Assembly: GCA_030052745.1 (NCBI GenBank)
Contig: JANBVO010000039.1
Span: 1-64,000, forward strand
Length of the DNA stretch: 64,000 nt
Reading direction: 5' to 3'
Source: Pleurostoma richardsiae
Taxonomy: Eukaryota > Ascomycota > Sordariomycetes > Calosphaeriales > Pleurostomataceae
This document shows positions 21,597-33,676 of the stretch, in pieces. The notes below the pieces were generated by a model that saw nothing but the letters and a program-made list of their open reading frames with translations, was not told the DNA's origin and searched no databases. The position numbers and the translations under genes were made by a program. Within the stretch, counting starts at the first letter, position 1. Every line of letters begins with the position of its first letter.

Positions 21597-24500
21597 CGTT
21601 TCAAGGACAGAACAGCACTGGTCAGTTGTTTTGGAAAAGTCGCGCGGCCGCCGTAAGCCTCCGCATCTTGGCCTCGAGTTCAGGGTCTCGGCGCCGAATA
21701 TTCCAGCACGCCTCCCAAGCTACCAGGCAATCCTGGTGGGCCGTCTGCGATTGGCCAATGCCTCTAGGGTTCTCCGCCTTTCACCTCGACAATCATATCA
21801 GAGGTCTTGATCAGGCGACATCATTCTTTGTTTCACGCTGAAATAAACGATCAAACCCATCCCAAGAATGACCAAGGCTACCTAGATCCCTGCGTTGTTT
21901 ACCTAAAGTAAAGAGGTGAAGGGGAACCCTGATCAAATCATTTGACGTAAACGGCGACGTCCTATATCCTTTATCAACAAGTTGCTGTAGGCTTAAGAAT
22001 AATGACAGGGAAATTACGATACCCAACGCACTCTGCAGGACATGTAAACTGATAGTCATATTGTGAAAACTAGCCTATTACATTGTGATGTCATCAAACG
22101 GCACGACAGCTAAGCGGATCAGCGCTCATCCCCGGGGGCCTGCCAATTCTCCTGAAGCTGCCCCGGGGAACCTTGCCCCAGCAGCTCGCTCACCGGTCGG
22201 TAGACGAAATGAGGATCAAGTGGATGCTGACCCGTCGGACACTGCACTGTTGTCGAGCTGGATCCCACATATTGATAACAGGCCAAATGGTCTTGACAGC
22301 TTCGTCATGGAGCTGTGGTCCCTGGCCTTGAGTAAGTCAGTGGCCACGCCGGCAACACAAGCCCCATTGAAATTTGGATATTGTTCTGGATACCAAGTCA
22401 GCTCAATGATATGCCAGATCGAGCAGCTGACCGACCAAAGGCACAGTCGAAGTCACGGGAGGACTGAAACCTGCTGCCGCCAAAGGCGTATCTTAAATGT
22501 TGGATGTGCATCTGTTAGGAACCGACGGGATATTATGACGATCGCCTACTCAGATCGACCTTAGCAACACTTCCTCATCTAGTATCTACCGCTTGCAATA
22601 CAATAACACCCGTCTCGGAACATTGGAAGCTTTCTAGTATTGCTAACATACTCGTTCGACAGGGTGCCATTGCAGGAACTGTCAGAGGTGCCACTGTCAA
22701 ACTTCCTCTGGATTGCAGGTAGACAAAATGGAAGGTAGACGACCTAGAACGGATCTAGCCGGAGGAATTCAGAAGAGACATTTTGCTTCAAGATTCAGGC
22801 CTGCCGGCGCGGAGATTAGGACACCGGTGTAGTTCGTGTACGTGTCGTTGGGGAGTCAGATGTCTGCATGGACTGCCACTGGCACTGTCTAGCCATTGTC
22901 GGACACGATCCTTGACGTACCAAGGCTGCCATCCACATTGTTCAGAGTTCCGGACTCGTGAAGGGATGCGGCGGAGGCCTTGGCCGTGCTCGATACTCCC
23001 TGTGACAACTGTTAGCCCGTTTTAAATCATGGGCTGTTATATGGTGGCCACCATAGTTCTGATCCTGGGATTAATCATGTGCCGCATCAGCCCTGTATGC
23101 ACATGTCATATCTACCTAGCTTCTTAGGCAATGAAGGCATAGCAAAAGTGTCCGAGACATAATCAGTGCACCTTGTATGTTGTTGCTTGTATGGTCAGTT
23201 GTCCACACAGGCATTGAGATGAGTCGCAACCTACTTCCATCGCTGTCACCAACCCACACCAATAAAATAGGAGTTTTCTGATTATTCCAGGGTCGTCTGA
23301 GAGCCGGAGTCAGACCTCCTCGTGACTTGAGAAAAGAAGAGAGAAGGGGGCAAAAAGTTCGCACGTCTCACCATTCGGGGGGAGGACGGCGCCGAAAAAC
23401 TTGCCTGCGTCAGGTCGTTTTTCTCCGGTGCGGGAGTTGAACTCGCGTCTTGTTGATTGTTGTCCTCCGATCGGCCACGTTCGCATCCCATACCAGCTCC
23501 TCCACGTGTCCGGGTTTGACCCGAGGTGTTTTCGGCACCCGCCGCCACAGACACTCACCTTGACCCTTAATTTGAATGATAAGTGAAAGCCCGAAGGCGA
23601 AGCACCTGAAGCCAACATATCGGATGAACTTCAATGGTAAAACCCCTAGGAGCGGTCTCACAAGCAGCCTTCACTTTTCCGCAAGCGTCAAGTCGAAGCG
23701 GTGGTCTACATGTGTCAATGGTGTCTACAAGACAGTATATTGATACACCAAGTCCTACGCGCCGGCGTTGGCATTTCATTCTAGCACAATAATATAAGCG
23801 GCCAGACAATACGGTCATAGCTCGACTTGTTGTTGAGCGCAGCTTAGGAGTCTCGACGTCGACTTCTCTTTGTAGGCTTAAGTAACCAACCTCATCGACG
23901 CAGTGCGTTTCGCCAACGGGTCTAGACCACCTGCGAAACACAAGAATCTCAGTAAATAGGGGTCCATTGCCAGTAAAATCTATTGGTCCAATCTCGGCCG
24001 GTCCCGACGCACAGCGGTCGCTTCACGCATGACAAACGGAAACATCAGCAAAGTCAGATAAACGATCTTGAGTCGCTAGCTCACGGGGGTCTTATCTTAG
24101 CAGGCCGTAGTCTCCCTGTCTCCCTGTCAAATACGGGGCCCTCCACGCCTCTCCGCCAGCTAGCTGACGGGGTTCAGGATATACTTGCCGGAACGGGACT
24201 TCGCCTTATCGGTGGCATCACACCTGCCGGGGCTGAATAACGACTCATAAGCCGAGAAAGCTTGACCAGGTTGATCCTCTCTGGCGCAGAAACGCAGATG
24301 CTTATCTGCGGTGGCTTGCGCCTCTCTCCCCTTATTCGCCAATGCCCCCCTGTCTGGGTGAAGCTCTGACGACGGTATCGGACGGGCGTATCACAAACCC
24401 CCGGTGCAGATGATGTCGACATTGCTGCAGTGTAACCAGCAAGCGTGCCACGCGCGTTCACGGGTCCCGAGGTTGCCTGCCGCCGGTTCGCATATATGTC

Positions 24501-24648
24501 GGCACCGCCGCCCTGGTTCCAGGTCCCTGTGGCTCGACAATTGATGCAGCCCATCATCATCCGATTCATTCGAGATTTCCTATATTCGGGAATTCTATCT
24601 CTTCCTTTTCTTGTCCACTCTAGCTGCATCGCCCTCTACCGCTGAAAT
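21597..24648. other. Gene-free stretch (3.05 kb)
   Basis: Only unconvincing frames are present, the longest being 159 codons at 22085-22564, without domain or homologous look. A tRNA/SINE-like patch near 23423-23485 is described separately. The last few hundred bases serve as the permease promoter. Confidence 0.45.
23423..23485 (-). other. Weak tRNA-like or SINE-like patch
   Basis: On the minus strand there is a B-box-like sequence (GAGTTCAACTCCC) preceded by an A-box-like TGGCCGATCGG, and an A-rich run (GAGAAAAACG) follows. The T-arm pairs with one mismatch, but acceptor and anticodon stems do not form. It is therefore not a functional tRNA; it may be a tRNA-derived SINE, a decayed tRNA copy or chance. 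Confidence 0.2.
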
Positions 24649-27213
24649 ATGGCGACGGCAGCCCCTACCTCTGCCGCCGATTCCGCGCCGGCGGAGGCGC
24701 CTGCTCACCATGCCCACCTCACAACTGCCGTAGATGGCGTTGTATTGTCGAGCGAGGCGGACGCAGAGCTTCTAGGTATCGTCCAGTGCCTCATTCTTCC
24801 TTTGATATTACGCATTGGAACGCCATTCCACTGACACAGCGCCTTCCCCGCAGCCAAGATGGGATACAAGCAGGAGCTGAAAAGGAACTTCCGCGCCATC
24901 GAAGTTTTTGGCATCGCATTCAGCATTATGGGCCTGCTCCCCTCCATTGCCAGCACCCTGTCGTTTTCAATACCTGCCGGTCCTGCGGGTATGGTCTGGT
25001 CCTGGTTTCTGGCAAGCGGATGCATCTTCGTCGTCGGACTGGCCATGGCGGACCTGGGCAGTGCAATGCCTACAACTGGAGGACTGTGCGTGCCATACTA
25101 TCACTCTTTGCGCTGGGCAGAAAGAATAGTTACCCCAAAAAGCAGTGAACATACTGATGAAAGGGTTGCTCTCGCAGATACTGGTGGACACACTACTTCA
25201 GCTCGCCCAAGACGAGGAATTACCTCTGCTTTCTCGTGGGATACAGCAACAGCCTGGGTTTGATCGGCGGCTTGTGTAGCATTGACTATGGTGCGTCTTC
25301 GGGCATCCTGGATGTGATGACTCAGGGCTAACCAGCTATAACAGGCTTCGCGTTGATGTTCTGCTCCGTGTAAGCTGATGTCTAGGACGGCCCGAGCCGG
25401 GCCAACCTTGTTGATTCACGTGCTGACACCGGTGAAACCCACAGCATCGTCATCGCCAGGGACGGTAACTGGGAAGCTTCAAGCGGAATTGTCTATGTCG
25501 TCTTCTTGGTCACAGTCATCACTCATGGAATTCTCGCCTCGACGCTGTCCAAGATCATGGGGCGGTTCCAGTCCTTCTCCGTCTTGATGGTCCGTACCTG
25601 CTCTCTTGCCCTTTGCTCTCCAGTGCCCATTCTTTCCGAGGGTCGATCCCTGCTGGAAAAGAAGCACATGTAACTAATGGGTAGCAAAACAGCAAATCGC
25701 CTTGATCCTGGCGACCATTATCGCCGTTCCCGTCGGTATGGCGAACAAGCGCAATGACGGGCACTTCATCTTCGCACATGTGGAAAATCTGACCACATGG
25801 CCTACCGGCTGGACATTCATGCTTGCTTGGCTCTCACCGATTTGGACAATCGGTGCTTTTGATTCCTGCGTGAGCCTGAGATTCCAAGACAGCCACCTGG
25901 CAGCACCAATGATCTCGACGAGCTAACCCCAGGGCAGGTTCACAGTACGTCCTATTGCCATCCGTGAAAGGATTGGGCTAGTGTCTGGAAACGTTACGGC
26001 AAGTACTGACGGGGAATATAGTGGCCGAAGAAGCCTCCAATGCAGCAAAGGTCTGGTAGCCCTCTGCGAGGCGTGCAAGAACACAAGCTGACAGCGCAGT
26101 AGGCTGTGCCCATGGGAATCTTAGCCTCCATCGGCATGTGCTGTAAGTTCCCCGCTGGTACTGACTCACATACACTTGGAGGCAATATGCTGATGTTGTA
26201 ATGAACAAGGGGGCCTCGGCTTTGTCATTGTTATCGTCTTGGCCGCCTGCATCGACCCGGATCTATCCAATGTGCTGGGCAGCGTCTATGGCCAGCCGGT
26301 GAGTCTCGAACTTTATAAGTCCTATATGACGCTCATTGGAAGGGCTCTTGACTAACGCCTCTTTGAATTGCAGATGGCTCAGATATACTACGACGCCCTG
26401 GGAAAACACGGGGCTATGGGATTCATGGCATTCCTATTCATCTGCCAGTATTTGATGGGCGTTTCCATCACTGTCGCCGCATCCCGCCAGATGTGGGCTT
26501 TCTCTCGTGATGGGGCCCTTCCGTTCTCGTCTTTCTTCCGGCCGATTGTAAGTACAACCGACGGTTTTGTATCGGAAGCGTGGGCGATGTTGCTAACACC
26601 GTGCCTCCAGTCCAAGACGTTCGGATACATTCCTCTGCGCACGGTTTGGGGTGCGGTCTTTGTGGCCGTGATCCTTGGTCTGTTGTGCTTGATTGCTCCT
26701 GGTATGTTCCGACGTTTCTTGTCTCCTGTCGGCCTATTCTTCTAAACTCTTGTCATAGCTGCTGCCTCGGCCTTGTTCTCACTCGCTGTGGCGGGTAATA
26801 ATTTGGCCTGGGGATTGCCAATCTTCGCCCGCGCAGTCTGGGGCCAGCACAAGTTTACGCCTGGACCGTTTCACACCGGCCGGTTCTCGATCCCCATCGC
26901 CTGGGCGGCTATCGCCTTCCTCGTCTTCGGAATCCTACTCGCCATGTTCCCCGTCGGCGGCCCGGACCCGAGCCCTGATAGCATGAATTACACGGTTGTC
27001 ATCAACATGGCCGTCTGGGGCGGAGCAACCGTATACTACTTTGTCAATGCCCGGAAGTGGTTCACGGGGCCTCGGACGACCCTCGAGGATGTTGAGGAGG
27101 TGACGGGACAGGCGCTTACGGAAGAACAGAGACGGGAGCTGATGAATGAGGGGGTGTTGGTCGGTGAAGAGACGAGTGACAGTCATGGGGAGAAGCACGT
27201 CGCAAAAGAGTGA
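24649..27213 (+). CDS. APC-family amino-acid permease (GABA/choline type)
   Basis: Plasma-membrane secondary transporter of the ACT subfamily (yeast Uga4/Hnm1 relatives). I derive 13 exons: 24649-24775, 24854-25085, 25178-25290, 25345-25369, 25445-25589, 25693-25869, 25938-25944, 26022-26050, 26103-26142, 26210-26298, 26374-26547, 26611-26701 and 26759-27213. They give 567 residues with about 12 hydrophobic segments. Family marks are FRAIEVFGIAFSIMGLLPS at the first helix, the PTTGGL turn, and GAFDSCVHMAEEASNAAK, which appears only when a 7-base microexon (GTTCACA) is included. The donor after exon 8 (GTCTGG) is unusual, the others are normal. The many introns are odd beside its neighbours. 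Substrate within GABA, choline or polyamine is not decided. Confidence 0.88.
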
Positions 27214-28650
27214 GAGTTGCGGACGCTAGTGTTTTGATTGATGTCTATCGAAAGCTACATCTTTCAACTTTCCATGCAGTCAAGAGATGGACTATTATTG
27301 ACTTAGAAACAAGAACCCCAGAGAGCCATATGGTTTTCACCAATAGATGCCTACATAGTAGAGGATAGGAAAGACGATTGATTCGTGGAGAAATGAAGGC
27401 CGGGGAGGCTTACAACCTAGTGCGAGCTAGCTAAGCATTGATATACAAAGAGTTGAGGATCAGCTCGACTGATTCTCCGCACATCCTCTCTACCTACTGT
27501 GTACAAAGAACTGAGATCATCGTCACACTTAAGGAGCTTAGACCGATTGGCATTCTATGACTCGGACTGACTCGTTCAGCTTTCAAGTTGTGCGTGTGGG
27601 CTTCCATTGGTCAGGGCGGCCAAGTACTGAGTACAAGTCGTAAGGTGTTAATATATCAATAAATAGGTAGGTAGGAATCAATGCCACCGACCGCCAAATC
27701 TCACGTACGGTGTGACACTTAACCCACGACGGGATGTGGTCATTGACAAGTGAGCCCAGTTCCCTTTCTCACGATGCTGCTTGGGAAAAAGCATATGTGA
27801 ACTATTGACTACCTTATTTATCGAAGGCTGACCCTCGGCGCTACAACGACGTAAAGAACATTGGATCATTGAAGGCCCCGCCAAAGCCAAGTGTCCGTCT
27901 ACCTTTTCCCCAGAGCCACCCTTGACTCCTTCTCCCCGGCTCCCCACAGTACAGTACAAGAGATCAGATCCTTCCCCGCAACAGGCTAAATGGCCGGCTA
28001 CGACGTCTTGGCCATGCAGACGAGCATCTGAAGGCGTCTTCTTGCATAGTGATTGGCTTGCTTCGACGCCAAGAGCAGGGATTCCGCTGCGCTCAAGTCA
28101 AGTTGGCACCAATCCCCCGAAACCTGGCCATCAAGCTGCAGCACCATCCCATGTGCCAGCGAACGAGTTTCTCAGGGCAGCATGCAACGATTTATCACAA
28201 TGTATCTGGACATGTCCTGCCAAGAGAAAGTAAGCCGTCCCACGGTACTGCACATGGCAAGCATACCACAGCAACCCCCGATTCGACCTTCCGCTTGGTG
28301 GGATAATTGCGGCCGCTCCTCCTTCATTATTCTTATCATGTCACTCTACAGTGGTCTTATTGAGCCCTTCACTTTTCTGAGTGTGAGGCCGAGAGGGACA
28401 ATTCATTGGGCAGACCTTCGAAGACGAGGACGAACCGAGCGGGAAATCGGGAGAGGTCGACAGGATTCGCGCGAGTGGTGCAATATATTTTAACTTGGCC
28501 CCCCTGGTATTGCGACGCCCAACTCCAACCAAACTTGCCTTCTCTCGCTCCTCAGACGAGAGTCATTCTTGGTGAAATCATTCAAACCGCCTTCAACCCA
28601 CTTCGAATTTCGACTTTCTTGCGAAACTGACCAACAGCGCGCTCGCCAAT
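27214..28650. other. Intergenic stretch (1.4 kb)
   Basis: This runs between the permease and the sugar-type transporter and includes the latter's promoter and leader. No supported gene is seen, although a few 90-150-codon frames occur near 28050-28490. Confidence 0.4.
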
Positions 28651-30694
28651 ATGGCCAGGTCAAAGTCTGCCTGGGTGCTACAGAGGATTGTGCATAATGA
28701 TGCTATGGTCAACGACCCTCCTGAGATCTATGGCTGGCGAGTTTACCTCCTGGCATGCTCCGCCTGCTTCGGCGCGATGTCTTTCGGCTGGGATTCTTCT
28801 GTCATTGGTGGCGTAATCGTCCTCAAGCCCTTCGTCCGCGATTACGGCCTGGGCGACCCGAAGTCAAAGGCTTCCGCCAACCTATCTGCCAACATTGTAT
28901 CGACTCTCCAAGCCGGCTGCTTCGTCGGAGCACTCGCCGCGTCGCCGATGACCGATCGATACGGACGGAAGTGGTGCCTTGTCGGCGTCGCGCTGATAAT
29001 TCTCGCCGGTATCATCATGCAGAGCGCTGCCGATGGCCATCTTGCTCCCATGTACATCGGAAGGTTCATCTCGGGCTTTGGCGTCGGCGCAGCCAGCAGT
29101 ATTAATCCACTGTACGTCTTTTAAAGCACACATATTCTTCCCTGCCAAGACACATTTAATGCTGCCTCTTGTTCTTCCCTTGTCACGCATTTATACAAAA
29201 GCTAACTGCTGTTGCTGGAAGATACGTCTCCGAGAACGCCCCGCGAGCTATCCGTGGCCTACTTACTGGGCTGTACCAGCTATTCATCGTCACGGGAGGA
29301 ATGATCGCCTTCTGGATCAACTGTGAGTATCTGCAGGATCTCTCTACGGTGTAGCTGAGCAATGACTAAAACGCACACCAGACTCGGTCTCCATACACTT
29401 CTCCGGCAAATCGATGTACATATTTCCGCTCGCCGTCCAGGCAATCCCAGCCCTACTACTGTTCTCCTGCATGCTCCTCTGCAACGAGTCGCCACGCTGG
29501 CTGGCCCGCCAAGACCGGTGGGAGGAGGCTAAAGGGGTGCTCGCCCGGTTGCGAAACCTGCCGCCCACTCACCCGTACCTCGAGGAGGAGTTCCAGGAGA
29601 TAGTTGACCAGCTGGACTACGAGCGCCGTCTCATAGGCGACGCCACGTTCTGGAATCTGCAGAAGGAGATGTGGACCATTGCCGGTAACCGGAGGCGCGC
29701 ACTCATTAGCATCATACTTATGATCTGTAGGTTTCCTTCCACTTTGCTCGTTACAATGCGAGATGAGAAGGGTAGCACTGACCTAAGTACTGTGCAGGCC
29801 AGCAGATGACCGGAACAAATGCGATCAATGTCTATGCGCCTACTATTTTCAAGAACCTCGGCATTACGGGCACGTCAACCTCGCTATTCTCAACTGGTAT
29901 TTACGGCATCGTCAAGGTCGTGTCGTGTATCTGCTTCCTCCTCTTCATGGCCGACTCTCTCGGCCGCCGCCGCTCGCTGCTCCTCTCCTCAATCGCGCAA
30001 GGGTGCTGCATGTTTTATATCGGTCTCTACGTGAGGATCAAGCCGCCGGTTGACGGCCAGGACGTGCCGCCCGCGGGCTATGTCGCGCTGGTCTGCATTT
30101 TCCTCTTCGCTGCGTGAGTGCTCTTTCGCCCATCGTCACTCAAAAATGAGGACCTTCCCTCAACCGTAACACTTTGAGACACATGCTGATGCTGATGCTG
30201 ATGTGAACAGATCCTTCCAATTCGGCTGGGGACCCGCGTGCTGGATCTATGCCAGCGAGATCCCCACGGCCCGGCTGAGGTCAATGAACGTGTCTCTCGC
30301 GGCAGCGACGCAGTGGCTGTTCAACTTTGTCGTGGCTCGTGCCGTCCCAACCATGCTCGTGACTGCCGGCTCTCATGGCTATGGGTAAGATCGCCATTCT
30401 ATGCCACAGGTCTTCTAAGATCAATTATGCCTAGGAACTGACATATCGTAACTTTTCAGCACCTACCTCATATTCGGCAGCTTCTGCTTCAGCATGTTCT
30501 TTTTCGTCTGGTTCTTCGTCCCCGAGACTAAGGGAATCTCACTAGAGCGAATGGACGAGCTCTTCGGCGTGACGGAGGCTGCTGCGCTGAAGAATGTGGA
30601 CCGGCCGGAGGATGCTGCAAGCGCTGCTGCCGATGACAAGGCGACGACCACGCAGGTTGAAGTACCAGTGTCATCGAAGCGGGATGGGGTCTAG
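28651..30694 (+). CDS. MFS sugar/quinate-type transporter
   Basis: Proton-coupled sugar porter family carrier of the plasma membrane, nearest in look to fungal quinate permeases (QutD/Qa-y). Exons 28651-29111, 29222-29322, 29382-29726, 29798-30113, 30211-30384 and 30460-30694 (introns of 59-110 bases) give 543 residues. Family motifs in order are DRYGRKW (loop 2-3), [52 protein letters not shown] and [18 protein letters not shown]. The last motif is typical of the quinate/hexose branch. Intron 4 contains a short GCTGAT repeat. It could carry a hexose, L-rhamnose or an organic acid; sequence alone does not decide. Confidence 0.92.
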
Positions 30695-31139
30695 ACGGAT
30701 CAAGAGCAGGCTCGCTCCTTTGCTAACGGGGGACGAATATGCCACCACAGACTGTTGGTGGCCATGAAGTATCGCCCTAATAATGACTGGCTACTTCCAT
30801 GTCAGGAAGTGATGATGTTCAGTATGTGGTAACCACTCAACTTTCAGGCAATTTCAAGCTCAGTAAATTCGATTAGAGTAGTGAGTAGTGTATGTATTGA
30901 GTGTTTCTCTATATTATCTATAGACCAGACGCCAGTGCCTGGAATCTAGCAAAACCCACACGTATATTATTAGTATAATGCCATCAGCAGAAAAGAGGGT
31001 TGTTAAACGCTTTCCACTCCTTCTGCATTTGATGAGCTGTGCTGTGATTCGAAACGGAAAGTTGAAGCGCTTTCCCTGTCTAGAGGAGACCTTGGTAATT
31101 ATGAGGTACGAACAGGCGTGAGCAGACAGTGTGCTAAGC
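30695..31139. other. Convergent 3' region of two transporters
   Basis: About 445 AT-leaning bases between the sugar-type carrier (+) and the exporter (-). It probably holds both polyadenylation regions. No coding sequence is supported. Confidence 0.4.
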
Positions 31140-32810
31140 TTAGCCGGCGCAATATTTCGACATGGCGCGTAGTTTGGCTCCGAAGACATAGAACATGATC
31201 GGAGAAGGGATACCGATACCGATGCTGATGAAGGCCAAGACACTCGTGCCCCACCCGTAGTCGAGGCGCTGGTACAAGTACGGGGCGAAGAGCGGAAAGG
31301 CAAAGCCAGCCAGGCTGCGGAGGACCACGGCGGCGGCGAGACCGCTTGCTGCAAAGCGGCTGTAGCTGTCGATCATGTAGCCCTGCATGCCCTGCAGGCA
31401 CACCAGCGTCCCGCCGGTGCAGATAGCTATGCCGATATTGGGCATGATCCAGTGCACCCGGCCCTGCACGCTCCATCCGTACCAGAACAGGCCAATGGGA
31501 ATCATGACCGAGCCGAGGAACATGGACGGGACGCGGAACTCGGGCCGGCCGACGCCTCCGTTACGCTCCTTGAGGCGGCGATAGATGCGGTCGACGACGG
31601 AGATGCTGACCACAACACCGAATATGCTCCCCACGGCCAGGGAGATGTAGTTCAACCCGCCGATGCCGAGGCTCTCACCGTATACGTCACTCCAGACATC
31701 AGGGAACGTCACGGTGATCAGGTAGGTCACCCCAAATAGGTAGGCCATGTATAGCGCGACAACTTGTACGATCGGTTGTGTCGCCAGCATGCGCGACGGT
31801 CGAACCAAGGCACCACCAAGCGTACTGGACAGGGTCTTGGTGGAGTCTGGCCCGGTGTGTAGCTTGTCGTTGCCGGTCTCCTTCACAAGGCGCTCGCACT
31901 TCCTGTTGAGAAGTACTGGTGCATACGTCTCCCGCAGCCATATTAGTCCAGCCACCTGAATGACGCCAGCCGCGATGCTGGTAGACCAGAAGACCCAGCG
32001 CCAGGTGGACTTCTCGGCGATAAACCCGGCAGCAACAGGCCCGATGACAGGACCGAGCATTGGTCCAAGGCTGTAGAGGCCCACCGCTTTCCCACGCTCC
32101 TCGGGAGACCAACAGTCACTGGGGAGAGAATATAGTGCGTTAGCCTCATAAACTCACGCACTAGAATATATTGAAGTAGACGGTGTTCTTTCTAACCTTA
32201 TAGCACCTGCCCCGATTGCAAGAGGGGCGCTTCCGCCGATGCCAGCTAGGAAGCGGAAGACGAAGAGCTCGGCGCTGTTCTGGGCAAAGCCACAGCCGAG
32301 GTTCCAGGACAGATAGAACAGATTGCTGCACTGCAGAACGCGGGAGCGCCCGAAGACTTCGGAGACGGGGCCGAAGAATAGCGGCCCGAGAGCGTAGCCA
32401 AGGATGAAAATGGACAGGGCCATCTCCACTTCGATCTCCTTGTGCATGCCGAGGTCCTCGCCTAGTTTCCCCAGTGCCGGCGCTACCATGGAGGACGAAA
32501 CGGGCGAGATGAAGGTGAAGAGGGAGACCATGACGGTGGTGATCATTTTCTCCTTCGTAGTCCAGTTCTTCGGGTTGGCGGGATCCTGCGGCGAGTCCCA
32601 GGTGACAAGATTGGGGTCATGAGGCTCCTTCTCTGCCTCGTTGACGGGCGAGTTGTCCGCCTCTAGATCGCGCTCCCTCGGTAATCCATCTTGGTTTGCC
32701 GTCCTGTCTGATGCTGTGTCCCCGATAGCGGCCGTTCCTGTCACTGATTTGGAGAGATCTTGCTCCTTAGGTGACATTTCGCTTGGATGTTGCCGTGTCG
32801 GATGAGCCAT
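31140..32810 (-). CDS. MFS transporter, DHA1 drug/polyamine family
   Basis: Twelve-helix proton antiporter family that exports drugs, polyamines or small metabolites. Exons 32810-32197 and 32118-31140, with a 78-base intron, give 530 residues. The hydrophilic N-terminus ends in VTWDSPQDPANPKNW, a hallmark of fungal DHA1 members. Loop 2-3 carries GPVSEVFGRSRV, helix 4 FRFLAGIGGSAP, and the junction restores SDCWSPEERGKA followed by the antiporter motif LGPMLGPVIGPVAAGF. It is transcribed divergently from Zn2Cys6 factor 2 with 572 bases between, which suggests shared control. Confidence 0.92.
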
Positions 32811-33382
32811 GCAAGCTCGATGGCCTCTTCTTTCCAGTCTTCCTTGTCTCTCGTGGAAGCTCCATCTTGTTTATATAGGCAATGAGTAGTCTTGATGTAA
32901 ATTCCATCCGCGGAGGGACAAAATGCGAGGTAGATCTGGAGCTTGATGGCAGAGTGCGACCATGAGCGCAAAGTCCGTTACTCTCAAAACCCGAGATGGC
33001 GAGTTACGCGGATGCATTGCTCGGCTTTTGATACGGAAGCCCAGAGCATTTACAAACAAAATTGCGTGGATTTTCCAACCGCCGACCCACATATTGGATA
33101 AATAAATGAATTTCTATTGGTGGATTTTGTAATTATTTTGCTAGTCTCTATTTCGCGTCCCGTACTGCAAATAAGCTCACAGCTAGGCCTTTTTAGGCAA
33201 GACTCTACGGGTCCATAAGGCTGTCCGTAAGCCAAGTACCAAAGTACCTCCCAGTCAGAACGACACAGGTGGCATCGGAGGATTCTACCCTCCCCAAGAG
33301 AGCCGTCGGACCCGGAAGCGCATGCATACAGCTCCGTACATCTGCAAATGCCTGGCCGGGAAAGTCCAGATGTCTTGGAGCG
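32811..33382. promoter_or_regulatory. Divergent promoter: DHA1 exporter and Zn2Cys6 factor 2
   Basis: 572 bases between two start codons facing away from each other. About 33050-33140 is AT-rich (TTGGATAAATAAATGAATTT). No certain binding site is visible; isolated CGG triplets occur but do not form a clear spaced pair I would defend. Confidence 0.55.
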
Positions 33383-33618
33383 ATGGACAAACGCAACACT
33401 GATGTGAACGCGCCGGTGAGCCCGGGCCACCGGAAAGGCCAGCCAACAACACCACAGCTCAGCTGTGAACTTTGCCGTGAACGCAAGATCAGGTGCGACA
33501 AACGCGAGCCCTGTTCTAATTGCGTGTCATACGGCACGGTATGTATCCCAGTGCACCGGCTGCGGCTGCCGCGGGGCCGGCATGCACACCGCGCTCGCCG
33601 CATGTCACCGCAGCAGCC

Positions 33619-33676
<58 letters not shown>

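Noticed and set aside
22085-22564. 159-codon plus-strand frame in the 3 kb gap
   Set aside because: It has no recognisable motif or partner exon. It could be a lineage-specific gene, but nothing in the sequence supports that over chance.
23423-23485. A functional tRNA gene on the minus strand
   Set aside because: Promoter-like boxes are present, but the acceptor and anticodon stems do not pair. It is kept only as a weak SINE-like patch.
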